Source: Dentipellis sp. KUC8613
Lineage: Eukaryota > Basidiomycota > Agaricomycetes > Russulales > Hericiaceae
Assembly (NCBI GenBank): GCA_002286715.1
Contig: NSJX01000001.1
Span: 2,039,805 to 2,103,804 of the forward strand
Length of the DNA stretch: 64,000 nucleotides
Reading direction: 5' to 3'
Shown here: piece after piece, positions 21,604-33,610 of the stretch
Position numbering within the stretch: the stretch's first letter is position 1
Layout of the letters: every line of letters begins with the position of its first letter
Made by a program: the position numbers and the translations under genes
The notes under the pieces: generated by a model
Told to the model about the DNA's origin: nothing
The model's input: the letters and a program-made list of their open reading frames with translations, nothing else
Databases searched by the model: none

Positions 21604-24600
21604 CTAGACCGAGGTAGACTCGCCCGCACCTCCCTTCTGTAGCTCCAGGAGCATGCGTTTCATCTCTTGAACGTCGGCCTGGAGGCCATTGGAACTGGTG
21701 TTGGCTGCGCCCCGGAAATTTGCAGCGCCGTCGCTAGCTGTCTGGCGCCCATCGTCTTGAGCTAACCATTCGTCGAGTTGGATACCGACAGACTTCGCTT
21801 TGAGGCGGAAATGTGTGCGAATGATATCCCCGAATGGCTCAGGAGGCGCCTTCAAATTCCCCAGCATCTGTCACGAACGTAGTGGGTGAGTGTCAGGACA
21901 AGGACGAATGAGACATTACATACCGCTGTTCTGACGTTCATGCGACGGACGTTCGCAGAATCTGGACAAACGCAGGTGAGCGGAAGATCAGCGGCGAACG
22001 TGGATCCTTACAGGCAGCAGACTGGGGTGTGCCAGCGCTGTTGGCCCATCCTGGCTCGTTTAGGTATGGCTCGTCGCACAGGATCATGGATTGGATAGAG
22101 ATCAGCACCTGGGGACGGGGGAGTTAGCCCAAACCTCGGGAGCTGTACGCTGCGCACCTGTAGCAGTGTCGATTTTCCCGGAACCCATCCAGGCCCAGCC
22201 CAGGTACCGAGTAGGGAGAGGCAGACCTTGCCGTCCTAGATTGATAGATGATTAGTTGGGCTACCTCCGAGCCTAACTCGGCAGACGCACGGCATAGAGA
22301 TTTGGATTGAAACGGTATTTGCCACCGTTGGTCTGGAGGGACGATGGCCAAAATCAGTTAGTCCCGGACATGAGTCACACAATACCCGGCTTTGGCGCTC
22401 ACCGTCATGTACTTGACGCTCGGCGGGGCCTGATTGTAAGCATGTCCAAGGAAGATATCGAATAGGTAGCTATCTCCAGGTCAGCAGCGCACAGCGGGAA
22501 TGGAGACAAGCCGTCAGCTCACCAGCCGTTTTGGTATCTGATCAAGCATTGTAAGTGTTTGAGATCAAACCAGTGAGGTTTAAAAAAGCGTACGGTGTAC
22601 CCTCAGGACCAATGATGAGTGCCTTGATGATATCGACGCGCGTCTCGTCGACGCGAAGGAATATTGACGAATCCCATGCCACCGGAAGATTTGTAGTGAG
22701 AACCGCGAGCTACGAGTAATGTCAGATGTTTTAGCCATAACGGGCTGGCGCACTGTGGCGCACCTCTTTGGCTATTGCCAGCGATCGCTTTGGTATATCC
22801 TGAGAGGCCAACATCCGAGCTTCATTGTTGAAGTGGGTCTTGTAGTTGGGTATTTCGTCTACGAGGTCCTCTCTACCCTCTTGAGGCACTGGAGGGATCG
22901 TCAAGTCGCAATACTCAAAGCGTACACGAGTTGCCCAATCGACGTAAGCTTTCTTCGTAGCCTCCTCCGTCAAACCCACATCGACGAAGACATCGTCATC
23001 AGCTGAGGAAGAGTATATCTTCGGCAGAGATGCGTGAAGGCGCTGTAGGAATGCATCGCCCTTCGTCTCACGCAGCGATCTATCGATCGCTTCGGCCGTT
23101 GCAAGGATGCGGTGGCAAAACTTTGCGAGTTTCTGGTTCTCTTCGGACAAAGGGGTGGTCGCCACTTCCTTCGCCTTTCCCTTGGTATCATTGGTCACGC
23201 GTTTCTGTTCCTCCGTCATTTCCGTAGGTGCCATTTCTGCGGGCTTGACGCCCTCCAGACTCTTCATAGCAGCATTAGCTTGGATCACGATGGCCTCCAT
23301 CAATTCTCTCGGACCGGAACTCCCTTCGTAAACGATGGTACGTTCACGGAGAGGAGGACTGCCATTAGACGATTTCTTCAGCGTATTGGTTTTCACCGAC
23401 GTAGCAACCATTATGGGCATCGCCATCATGCTCGCTAGTGCCTCATGATTGGAAATCGTCTGATAACTGGGAGTTAGACATTTATGCCATCGACGACAAG
23501 ACCAGACGTACCTCAAGCCACTCAAAAAGTTCAAAGTACACTGAGGAACGGTCGGACATGTCTGTCAAAGAGTCGTTGCGTAAAAGGGAGCTACATATGT
23601 TGTTGAACCGTCGTCGAAGATGGGCTAAAGCTGTGGGATGAACAAGATAGTCGCTTGTTCGACCACCTCCCTGCCGATGTAGAGAAGGAAGGTAAACGCG
23701 AACGGCTTGCATGAGGCCTCCAAGTTTCTCATCCTTTTGGCGCTGATTCGCCAGTGCCTCGGCTTGCCCGGTAGTCTGGGGTACTCGCTTAATCAGAACG
23801 TTTCCGAAAGTATCATAGATGGCCACTCACATCCTCCTTCTGGTCCCCGGCGTAGCCGATACCAATTTTGAGCTTCTTGCCTTGCGCCGGAGGAGTCAAG
23901 TAATTGTCGTCGTCCTCATCGCCATCCAAGGCTGGCGTCGTCTCAACCTTTCTTCGCTTCGTAATTCGCCCTTTCCCGTCACTGCTGCTTGCTACATTCT
24001 GCGTCTGATCGTGGTACAGTTGCTCTAGCATCGCAAGCCCAACGCCAAGGATAACGCCCTGCAGGTTCGAGCAATGGAACAAGCCGTCACTACCATCATC
24101 TAAGCGTTGCTGGTCCACGATCGGTTCACCGCAAGCCAGACAGAATTCTTTCGAGCAACGCTGGCATTTCTTACGAATGATCCCTCGCAGCTGCTCGATA
24201 TATGTCGGGAAGGAGGACTTCGCCCAGCTTATCAGAGTCATTAGCTTTCATGATGAGTCGCGGGACTCACATAGAGGGCAAAGAAGTCACTCTTCTGTCG
24301 TTGCACAGAATAGCCGCATCCAGAAGGGCAAGGGCATTTGCCTTCACTGAGCTGAGAATAGAGACTGAACAAAAAGCTTTGCTCTCCGCCCTCTGGACAA
24401 CCTTTCATCCATTCACTCTGGGTCATGAGTTTGACTTGTTCATTGGCCTTTGGCATGTATACGACTTCGGGCTCTTCTTCGACCTCGATGACTTCCTCCC
24501 TTCTATCCTTGGAGAAGAAGACCCCTAGTGGGCGCTCAGTGAAAGAAATATAGCAGAAACACAATATTTACCGGCGTACGGATCAATATCAGACTTGGAT

Positions 24601-25068
24601 TTCTGAGCGTCCATCTTCTCCTCAAAGTCAGAGTCGTAGTCGACGAAGTCGTCGTCTATCGAATCGGTTGGAAAGCCTTCAGCGGATAATGGACAAAGGA
24701 CGCCTACCATCTTCGGCGTCTTCGTCATGATCAACATCACTATCGCCTTCATCATCCGGTGTCTAAAAGGCGCGTAAGAAGCCACGCCAACGCGTAGGAT
24801 GAGGGCCACTCACCGCGAGCCTGGCCGCAGCCGGTGGCTCTCGAGTTTCGCTTGCAGACGCCATGCGAACATCTCCGTCCTCATCGACGACATCGTCAAA
24901 AGCCCCATCAAATATGCGCTCTGCAGCTGTCATAACATCTTTATGTCGCTTCAGAGCAGCTCGGGCTTGGGCAGCGGTGGCGCCCTACGAGGACGTCAAC
25001 ATCCCGCCCCAGAACGGTACGAGAGTGGCACATACCATTTCCACAAGCTGCTGCACTTCGCTTTCCAT
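21604..25068 (-). CDS. UBA - zinc-binding - E2 (UBC) fusion protein
   Basis: ATG at 25068 is preceded in frame by a stop, fixing the start. The N-terminus is a UBA-like domain (VQQLVEMGATAAQARAALKR then AAERIFDGAF). An acidic linker follows, then a cysteine-rich region with CPCPSGCGY and KKCQRCSKEFCLACGEP resembling IBR/RING knuckles. A helical central region contains YFELFEWLE, YVDWATRVRFEYCDL and NNEARMLASQDIPKRSLAI. The C-terminal UBC domain has EGTPYQNGWF-type and YRFNPNLY blocks, DGKVCLSLLGTWAGPGW with the catalytic Cys codon at 22221-22223, and ILCDEPYLNEPGW. The E2 fold is of the BIRC6/UBE2O class (NPN in place of HPN). One chain could thus bind ubiquitin, carry it as thioester and coordinate zinc. 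Similar UBC-IBR proteins exist in other fungi as I recall. Substrates are unknown. Confidence 0.8.
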
Positions 25069-25405
25069 TATCGCCTTGAGTAACTATACTTGTTGCGTAA
25101 ATGCCGATTCGTAGAGAACTAACGTGCAAGATACAGCGAGAGGCGTAGGCAGCGGCAGCCCTTGTAGTAGGACTCCTGCATAACTGCCATAGCAGGGCAT
25201 GAGTCCTTTCCCCGGATTCATAAAATTACATAATATTTATAATACTTACAATCGGTTTAGCTGCTATCCCGACCCGACATTTGACTTATCCTACTCTATC
25301 CCCCACGTCACATCAGGAAAAACCCCCGAGACTTGTTACAGATTAGATGTCGATTGCGATGGGGTAAAATCCGATGCAATGGACTTGCGAGGGCTCGCGA
25401 TGCGT
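25069..25405. other. 5' flank of the E2-fusion gene up to the assembly gap
   Basis: About 340 bp with AT-rich patches (TTTATAATACTTAC, AAAATTACATAATATT). Likely promoter. No gene seen. Confidence 0.5.
25388..25400 (+). repeat. Left arm of a 13-nt inverted repeat flanking the gap
   Basis: CGAGGGCTCGCGA lies 5 nt before the N run and is the exact reverse complement of 26453-26465 on the other side of the gap. Confidence 0.6.
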
Positions 25406-26390
25406 NNNNNNNNNNNNNNNNNNNNNNNNNNNNNNNNNNNNNNNNNNNNNNNNNNNNNNNNNNNNNNNNNNNNNNNNNNNNNNNNNNNNNNNNNNNNNNN
25501 NNNNNNNNNNNNNNNNNNNNNNNNNNNNNNNNNNNNNNNNNNNNNNNNNNNNNNNNNNNNNNNNNNNNNNNNNNNNNNNNNNNNNNNNNNNNNNNNNNNN
25601 NNNNNNNNNNNNNNNNNNNNNNNNNNNNNNNNNNNNNNNNNNNNNNNNNNNNNNNNNNNNNNNNNNNNNNNNNNNNNNNNNNNNNNNNNNNNNNNNNNNN
25701 NNNNNNNNNNNNNNNNNNNNNNNNNNNNNNNNNNNNNNNNNNNNNNNNNNNNNNNNNNNNNNNNNNNNNNNNNNNNNNNNNNNNNNNNNNNNNNNNNNNN
25801 NNNNNNNNNNNNNNNNNNNNNNNNNNNNNNNNNNNNNNNNNNNNNNNNNNNNNNNNNNNNNNNNNNNNNNNNNNNNNNNNNNNNNNNNNNNNNNNNNNNN
25901 NNNNNNNNNNNNNNNNNNNNNNNNNNNNNNNNNNNNNNNNNNNNNNNNNNNNNNNNNNNNNNNNNNNNNNNNNNNNNNNNNNNNNNNNNNNNNNNNNNNN
26001 NNNNNNNNNNNNNNNNNNNNNNNNNNNNNNNNNNNNNNNNNNNNNNNNNNNNNNNNNNNNNNNNNNNNNNNNNNNNNNNNNNNNNNNNNNNNNNNNNNNN
26101 NNNNNNNNNNNNNNNNNNNNNNNNNNNNNNNNNNNNNNNNNNNNNNNNNNNNNNNNNNNNNNNNNNNNNNNNNNNNNNNNNNNNNNNNNNNNNNNNNNNN
26201 NNNNNNNNNNNNNNNNNNNNNNNNNNNNNNNNNNNNNNNNNNNNNNNNNNNNNNNNNNNNNNNNNNNNNNNNNNNNNNNNNNNNNNNNNNNNNNNNNNNN
26301 NNNNNNNNNNNNNNNNNNNNNNNNNNNNNNNNNNNNNNNNNNNNNNNNNNNNNNNNNNNNNNNNNNNNNNNNNNNNNNNNNNNNNNNNNN
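25406..26390. other. Assembly gap (985 N)
   Basis: An unbroken run of N. Frames spanning it are artefacts. Its true length and content are unknown. Confidence 1.
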
Positions 26391-26452
26391 GGTGCAAGAT
26401 CGTGCTTGGTCGCGATGACCATACAACAGAGTCGCGAGCGAGTTGCGATCCC

Positions 26453-26465
26453 TCGCGAGCCCTCG
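26453..26465 (-). repeat. Right arm of the 13-nt inverted repeat flanking the gap
   Basis: TCGCGAGCCCTCG is the exact reverse complement of 25388-25400. The surrounding 60 bp are rich in TCGCGA words. Confidence 0.6.
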
Positions 26466-29139
26466 GAATCTTCCGACCGGCTTGCAATCGGTGCAGGGGG
26501 CCGAAATCTATAACAAGCCGGCGCGGCTTTTTGTGATGCAATCTTGCCACCCTCTCGCAGACCTTCAGGCTCATTTCGTCGCGACATACGTTGCCATACG
26601 AACCATTCGCACTATGAAGCTTCATGTGATCACAGTCGAAACTGATCCTCCATTACTTCCTCCGATTTTCTCACTAACAGCGTAGGCCGCGACATCCGAC
26701 TCTCCGCCATTCTTCATTATCTTTCGACGGATCATAGAAGCTCATAAACGAGCACATGGCCTGCGAAGTACTCTCCTGACCAATCGCAGTGCTTTGCTAT
26801 ACTTGGTGATCTAACATCGTGACTATGCAGGACAAGCAGGACATAGCGGACTCTCACTGCTAGATATTCCACGCGTGAGAACGAGACATGGTTCACCTTG
26901 ATATTCTGCTGGAACATATCCACTTTTATCTGGCTCTACTGCTGGCTGTCACTTGTGTCAGTCCAAGCCAGAATTCAGCCTCAATGCGAAAAGAAGCTGT
27001 TTGACCAGAATGTCCCATGTAGGCCTTCGAACGACCCAGGTTCGCGAAGGTGACAATCCATTGGACGCCTAAGTAGCGGTTCTTTCATTAAGCTGCATTT
27101 GCTATTCACTCAACGTACTATCAGAGCCTGGACTGGGGTAAGCCGCGCTTTCACCTGCGCTGAAATACACGCTTGCTGATAGGCAGTCTGTTGTAGTTCA
27201 TGACGGCACTGTAAAGTGCCGCGGACTTCTCTCTCATTGATCATCAATGCAATTACTGTCTTCTTTCCAAGTTGAACCCAACCTCAAGGTGATTCGACAG
27301 CAGTCGGCGACCTGCGAGACTTCGTGTGCCGCATCTACAGCATTGTGGATTGCCGGAGTCAAATATCTTCGACCTCTCGCGCCGCGAACGCGCAAGTCCC
27401 AATGTTCCCTGCCCCCTCTCTGGCTCTCGGTTGTCGTTTCATTACCGGAATGCTCCCGTCGAAGCTGGCGGCGACAACGTCTTCTCGAGCAATAGGGTCC
27501 CGAAACTTCCGGCCCGTAATGACGTTGGCCCGACAAGGTGCACCAGAACTGGTTCTCTATCTGATCATATGATGTCATCGCTGAGGCCTAGCGAGGTCTC
27601 TCGCCTTGGGTGTTCCCAGGCCGGAGCAAATTAGTACGTGCGTTGGTATCTCAAACCGCGTTCTTCTTCCAAAGCGGCGCGGAAGGAGCTATGTGTACGT
27701 CCTTCGGGGCTCCGAGGCATATGATATGGCGCCTTCGATCTCACTCTGCCTCCGCCGCTTTCCCTCCGCCCCATTAACCTTAGTCAACTTTATCTCGAGA
27801 ACAGGATTTGGCTTCGGCTCATAACTGCGCTTGGTATAGACGAGCAAAGAGCGCGCGGCGATTCCTATCCGCCGGCTAACTCACGTATGGGGAACCGATA
27901 TATAGCATAGACGAACCGCGAGCGGCTAGTTTGATCGGCAAGGAGATCTTGGCTCGGAGCCATGAGGTTATCAACCGGCAAGGCTGCCAAAACAAGGAAC
28001 GTTAGTCATAGTTCGCGTCGAAGTGGCCAGTTCACTGGCTCAGGTCAGAGCATGCAGCTTGACACAATGGAACTTGGCAATGGAAGTAAATTTGGGGATA
28101 CGGTACCACAGGCCAATCGCAAGCGCATAGGGTGCTCAATAACAATTAGCCCGCGAAGGCGGGATCTAGTGATGCAATCCATCTGTGATCGCCGTCACTC
28201 CTCGACCCACCCAAGGTAATAGCCCACGGGCTCAAGAATCGATGTCCGTATGCTGGTCCATCTCCCCTACTCAGGCCATCAACGGGGACCAATTCCGCGC
28301 AATTCGATATTCTTCTCGAGTGTTTGACGGATCAATCCAAACCGTGGTCAACATCGTACCGAGTTTGTCAAATAGTTTGTACTAAAAGCTTCGACCCTTC
28401 AATGGTTCTCTGAAAAATAGAAGGGTGCCTATGAGGGCATACTGGCAGCGCAGAGGCTGGAATCGCGGTTCTAGAGGCAAACGTACTCTTTTCGGCATCT
28501 GGTTGTACCGATGCAATGCCTTTCGGTATGCAGGTCCGTAAATCCTTGCTGGTCCTCCAGCCGTGTTCTGATGGCCACAAGAATTGACTAACCGGTCTGG
28601 AGCCTTTTTCCCGATTTCTCCGTATTTATCACGAGACACATGACACTCGAGAAATTGGTACAATATCTTGGTAGACCTCTTGATCATGGCTGTGGAGAGA
28701 GTTTTAGACGCGGCACTGCAGGCGTTTTGCATTTTGTTTAGACACTAATCAAACCGTTTCGGACGGCGTCTGCGCTCTGGTTATGATCATGTCGCCGCGG
28801 ACGTGGTGCCTGACAGTGGCGGGTTTTGCAGCCGGAGGAATCCCTAAAATGCACGCGATCTGGTGGGATTTGAAATGGCGAGGATTGTCATCTGCAGACC
28901 AAATGAAACGCAGATGTGAGACTACTAGCCATCGGGTCGGCTGCCGCCAGCGGTGTGGGGACGCGGGTCGGATAACCGTCAAAACTTGGAAGTGCGATTG
29001 AGATCTCTATTTCGGGAGTAATCGCGCCGCCTGAACAGACGGCAAGAACGGCGTTAGCATGATCGTCTCGAGAGCCTCGGTCGACTCCTCTCTCATATGA
29101 CATTCCGCCCGTGACATACGCTAGCTCTCCCCAGAAACG

Positions 29140-29147
29140 TATATAAT
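29140..29147 (+). promoter_or_regulatory. Possible TATA box of the Zn2Cys6 gene
   Basis: TATATAAT lies 55-62 bp before the ATG at 29202, a plausible core-promoter distance. It also overlaps an upstream ATG at 29146. Confidence 0.35.
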
Positions 29148-29201
29148 GGCGGCTAAGATCGTCTCCAATACCTCACCCCTCCTCTCCTATATCGCATTGC
29201 C

Positions 29202-32200
29202 ATGGCGTCCCAGAACACCTACTCTGAGCTTTCTGACGACGACGCATCTCTCGAGCGACGCAGTCCCGATGAGATATCTCGTCGCAGGAGCACTAGAGGT
29301 GACGTGGACGACGTTGCTGTATTATCACCCTCACTGACCGTGTTGCAACCTTGCTAGCCTGTGATCAATGTCGCCGGACAAAGAGCAAATGCCAAAGGTT
29401 TGGTTCCGACGACGGACCATGCCGGGGATGCATGACTGCGGGGATCTGTGAGTTCACCATGGTCCCATTTCGCTTCCGTTAATCTAAACGTGCTCCAGCT
29501 TGCACTTTTGCAGGTAACCACTTACGCTGGGTAATATACGTGTACTTGTCTTGACCACTCCGTACGTTTACAGGTCCTAGTCACAAGAGGGGTCCCCCGA
29601 AGGGGTGAGTTATTGTAGTTAGTCCTTTGTACAGCGTAGAGGCTAATCTGGGATGTGATCCTCGATGTCAGTTATATTCACGCCATAGAGCGGCGGCTGC
29701 ACCAAGTGGAAGCACTCATGGGTACGATAGTGGGATCTACGGATCCCAGAGCTAAGAGCCTCCTGCGCGACCTGTCGCAGGATCCTCTGGCGCGGCAGAT
29801 CATCCACAGAGTTGACCACGGCCCATTTGGTCCAAAAGGTCGGGTCAGCCATCCTTTTGGCTCCACAAAGGAGGACTTCCTCGCTTCTATTATGGGAAGT
29901 GCGAGCCCAGCCTCGCCTTCCTCGGGGACGAGACGAAGCCGCCGGGCCCGCGACAGCTCATCAGCACAAGGTACGACTCCGAATTTGTCCACTCGGAAGA
30001 AACCTAAAGATTAGAGTTTAATCCTCTTTATTCTGCCAGATGACGTTGACTTGGATTTGATCAGCCCTAACAATACATGGCAGACACGGCTTCAGGATTT
30101 GCTTGCTTCCAGCGAGCTCAGTGGGCCAGACCGCCCTCGCCTCGCTGGAAGGCGCGTGGACTCTTCCCCTTCTAGCATGTCTTCTCGTTCTATCCCAGGC
30201 TCAGCGTCAGATGAACTGGGCACTCCCTCGGAAGACAGCTTCCAGCTCTCTTTGCCTTCCAGCTTCTCTGTGTCTACCCCCGTGCGCGATGCCAACTCTA
30301 TCGGGCTCGATCTCACCTGGGATCAAAGCCCCTCGTCGAGGCCTCGCCTCGGTGTCGGTACGTATCGGCGATGGTATCTAGGTTATACGTGTGCCTTACC
30401 TTTATCCAGGGATAAAGCCCAGTTCCTCGGCAGGCGATCTGAGTCATTCGCAGGTTTGTTGGCCCGCGCATGCCGTCCTGAGTATCGACTCACGATATCA
30501 TCTTAGTTTCGTTCCTACGACACTGTCCACGGAAACCTTGTTCCCAGTCCTCGAGAGACCCTCATCGGTGCGTACGCCCTTGTGATCTGGACCAAAACAT
30601 GCGGCTCACAATGACCTGAATAGCATCCCAAACACTTGAACCGGTCCTGACCAACGTACTCCCTCCTCAAAGGTTGGACGTCGGCACTGGGACTCCTTTG
30701 ACTAGCTCCACTCTTGAGACCCACCTAATTGGGGTTTATTTCGAGTTCGTCCACCCTCTTTTCCCCATCCTATGCAAGGATACAGTACTCGACTTGTACA
30801 AGGACAGGTACGTCGTCCAATCTCCACCCTGTTTCTCATGCCATAACGTTATTGTATCGTAATTGCTGCTATTTAGGAATGGAAGGTATGCCTTCGAATT
30901 TGATCTCACGGCGAATCTTGTCTGACACCCTACCAGTCCGTCTTCTACGCTTGATCGCACTACCGGTGCTTCGATTGCGTATGACTTCCTGCTCTTGAGC
31001 ATGTTTTCCCTGGCTTCCCGGTTCACCAACTCTGCGGCTATATTCCCGGAGCCGCAGGATTCGCGCAACCAGTACTATGAAAGCGCGAGGAAACTTATGT
31101 GTACGCTTTTCTTTCTTCGTGTGCAATCAAGGCGTCATCTGACTTGCCGCAGATACCGCCATGGATAATCACTGTCTTTTTAATTGCCAAGCGTTGCTCC
31201 TTCTCACCTACTGCGACATTGGTACAGGTTTGTCTCATTTGTTATTTTCGACCGAGAATGTACCTGAGTCAAGGATGGTTATTAGGGTCGACTAATAGGG
31301 CTTGGAACCATGTCGGTAAGGACACCTGTCAAATTTAGTCGATTTTTTCTAACATTTCGGACGTAGGCATGGCTGTGCGAATGGTGCGAGTTTGCGATTA
31401 TTTGTCTTGTCGAATGCCACCCCTCACGGCGAGCGCTAGTGCCATAATTTAGGGTTGCATCAATTGGTGGCAAGGCCTGGCGACGAGCTTTCGAAGGAGA
31501 TGCACACGCAACGACGCGTTGCTCTCGGGTGCTCGGTGCTCGAAAAGTATGTAGCCGTCACTCACACTCTAGTTATTCTCACCAACATCCTCTCAGACAC
31601 GTCTCAGCCCTTCTTGGTACGTCCATTCTGAACCTTATGCGGGCACAGCATCTTACGAACTTTCGTAGGCCGAACAGCTGGAGTTGATACCCCATATGAT
31701 CACCCTTCTCCTCTGGCAGGAGCCGCCTACCAGCAGGAAACAGGTGACCGGCTCGCAGAATTGTGTTTCGAATGGGCATATTCGCTTTGTAAGTCGCCAA
31801 TTCGAGCAAGCCTGCCAAATCTAATCACGGAGTCTAGCGCTTATTGTAGGCACAATTTTGGAGCAAGTCTACTCTAAGAGCGTTCCGGATGATGACCTCG
31901 GCAAAAAGGTCGTCGATGCAAATAACGCGCTGTCACACTGGTACACGTCGCTCCCTCATTCTCTTGTATTTGTCCCTGGTCAAGGTTCTGCGCCCTCCCC
32001 GTGCGTTTTGCAGCTGCATGCGCAATATTGGTCCACTGCGATCATACTTCATCAGTCTCTGTAAGCCATTTACGCTTTATTTTTAGACCGACAGTGCTGA
32101 ACCTTCGTCTATAGCATTTCCAACTGTTCATCGTGAGTCTTCCCATCTAAAGTTGGACGCTTTGGCTTATCTGCGATTCCAGCGGCTCTCCGTCTTCTTC

Positions 32201-33060
32201 TGAGGATCACGAAGACGCTGTGACGAACGCGCTCGATCTTTCCATCACTGCCGCTCATAATATACTAGCTACAAGTACGTTCGCCTAAAGGAAGGTTCAC
32301 GGATCGATACTTAACCTGATACCTAGTTACCTCCTGGGACACCCAATATCCTCTCTCTAACACTTCGCCTCTCATTTCGGAATGCTTGTTGAATGCTGGG
32401 TATGTTCTCTGAGTCCTCACGTCTACTGATCGGATTACTTACGACTTCTCCTCATTCTTTAGCAAGACTTTTATTAAGGCCTGTGCGTAGACTCAATCCA
32501 AAAATACTTCTCAGGCAGTGACTAACCGCCCGCATGCAGCCGCCAGGAAGCCGGCCGATGCCCAGCTCGAGTCCTGCCTGCACTTGTGCCACCACTACCT
32601 GCAGAAGATCGAGGTACGCCCCCTCCCACATATCCCCATCTTTATCCTCAACCTTTTTCAGCCCACGTGGCCGAACGCGCGTCCCGCCCTCGATCTCCTC
32701 CACCAGGAGCGAGCCGGGGACGTCCAATCCCGCGAGACACCGACAATCCGCCAGAAGCGCTCCGCGCAGGACCCCCTGGACGCGGACGCGCGCCGCATGC
32801 GCCCGATCCCCACCGCGCTGAAGCAGTCGCCGCTCCTGCACGCAGGCCCGCTCAACATCACCAACGACCCCACGATGGCGGGCCCCAGCTACAGCAGCAT
32901 CGACGTGGCGCCCCGAGACACATTCGGGTCGTATCGCTGGGAGAACGGCATGGAATACACCTTCCCCGACCAGGGCCTCGTCTCGTTCACCGCCGGGCAG
33001 GCGGAGTGGTCTGCCGCGGGCATTGATCCTGAGGCGCTCGACTTCGTCACTGGCCTCTGA
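29202..33060 (+). CDS. Zn(2)-Cys(6) fungal transcription factor with fungal_trans domain
   Basis: The N-terminus MASQNTYSELSDDDASLERR is followed after an intron by the binuclear cluster ACDQCRRTKSKC, GPCRGC and SCTF, spacing CX2CX6CX9CX2CX6C, all six Cys present. The linker SHKRGPPKGYIHAIERRLHQ is a short dimerisation coil of the KRGPxKGYI class. The cluster and linker are spread over exons including a 15-nt one (29499-29513) and a 31-nt one (29574-29604). The middle domain shows LIGVYFEFVHPLFPILCKDT, YDFLLLSMFSLASRFT, NHCLFNCQALLLLTYCDIGT, VRMCHNLGLHQ and LHAQYWSTAIILHQSL, the usual fungal_trans order. The C-terminus ends EALDFVTGL at 33060. All joints keep frame. Target genes cannot be inferred. 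Confidence 0.87.
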
Positions 33061-33610
33061 GCGACGGTCCGCCTCGCCCTCGCGCGGCTCGACCCGGATG
33101 AACTTACCGAGCGCGAACCCAACCCGAATCACTATTTATCGCTACGCCTGGACAGCTTCACAGGCCACCTTCCTTTACCGCTTCCCGCCGCCTTCGACTC
33201 CTTGCCCTTTATCTTTATCCATATTTCTGACTGCGAACGTTGTAGCGTTTCCGTGCATGCTATCACTACTGTCCCGTGTTCCGTGTCCCGATCGATCACC
33301 CTGTACAGAACTGCGCCGTGTATACTTACCTATACTTATTGTTCTCGGCTGGAACACTTACTGTAGATTCTTCTTTCGTGTACGTCCTTGCGTGTTGTTA
33401 TTGTTATATACCGCTGTGTCGATACCGTTACCGCTTACCGCTTACTTTGCTATTACTTACTTTCGAGCCGTGCTGCTGACCCGTGTCGGAGGTTGCAATA
33501 TATACTGTATCGTAGCCCGTTTCGTTTGTACATCTCTCGTTGAAGTTACATTCTAGGATCGGACGGGAATATATCATTCGTGACTAAATACGAAGGACAT
33601 GCATATGACA
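33061..33610. other. Convergent intergenic region
   Basis: About 0.55 kb of T/C-rich 3' UTR-like sequence between two converging stops. No gene seen. Confidence 0.6.

Larger units (their letters stand above)
26391..29201. other. Gene-poor region right of the gap
   Basis: About 2.8 kb of near-50% GC sequence with stops in all frames. I recognise no reverse transcriptase, integrase, transposase or LTR-like ends. Decayed mobile DNA is possible but unproven. The last part is the promoter of the Zn2Cys6 gene. Confidence 0.5.

Noticed and set aside
24215..24266. A 26-nt intron in the E2-fusion gene joining FALY directly to an upstream-phase exon
   Set aside because: Too short to splice. A 53-nt intron ending before SSFPTYIEQL keeps the frame and fits better.
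25199..26625. Several long frames across the N run
   Set aside because: They are open only because N codons cannot be stops.
26391..29201. Transposon genes in the gene-poor region
   Set aside because: No reverse transcriptase, integrase or transposase motif found in any frame. Decayed mobile DNA remains possible but unsupported.
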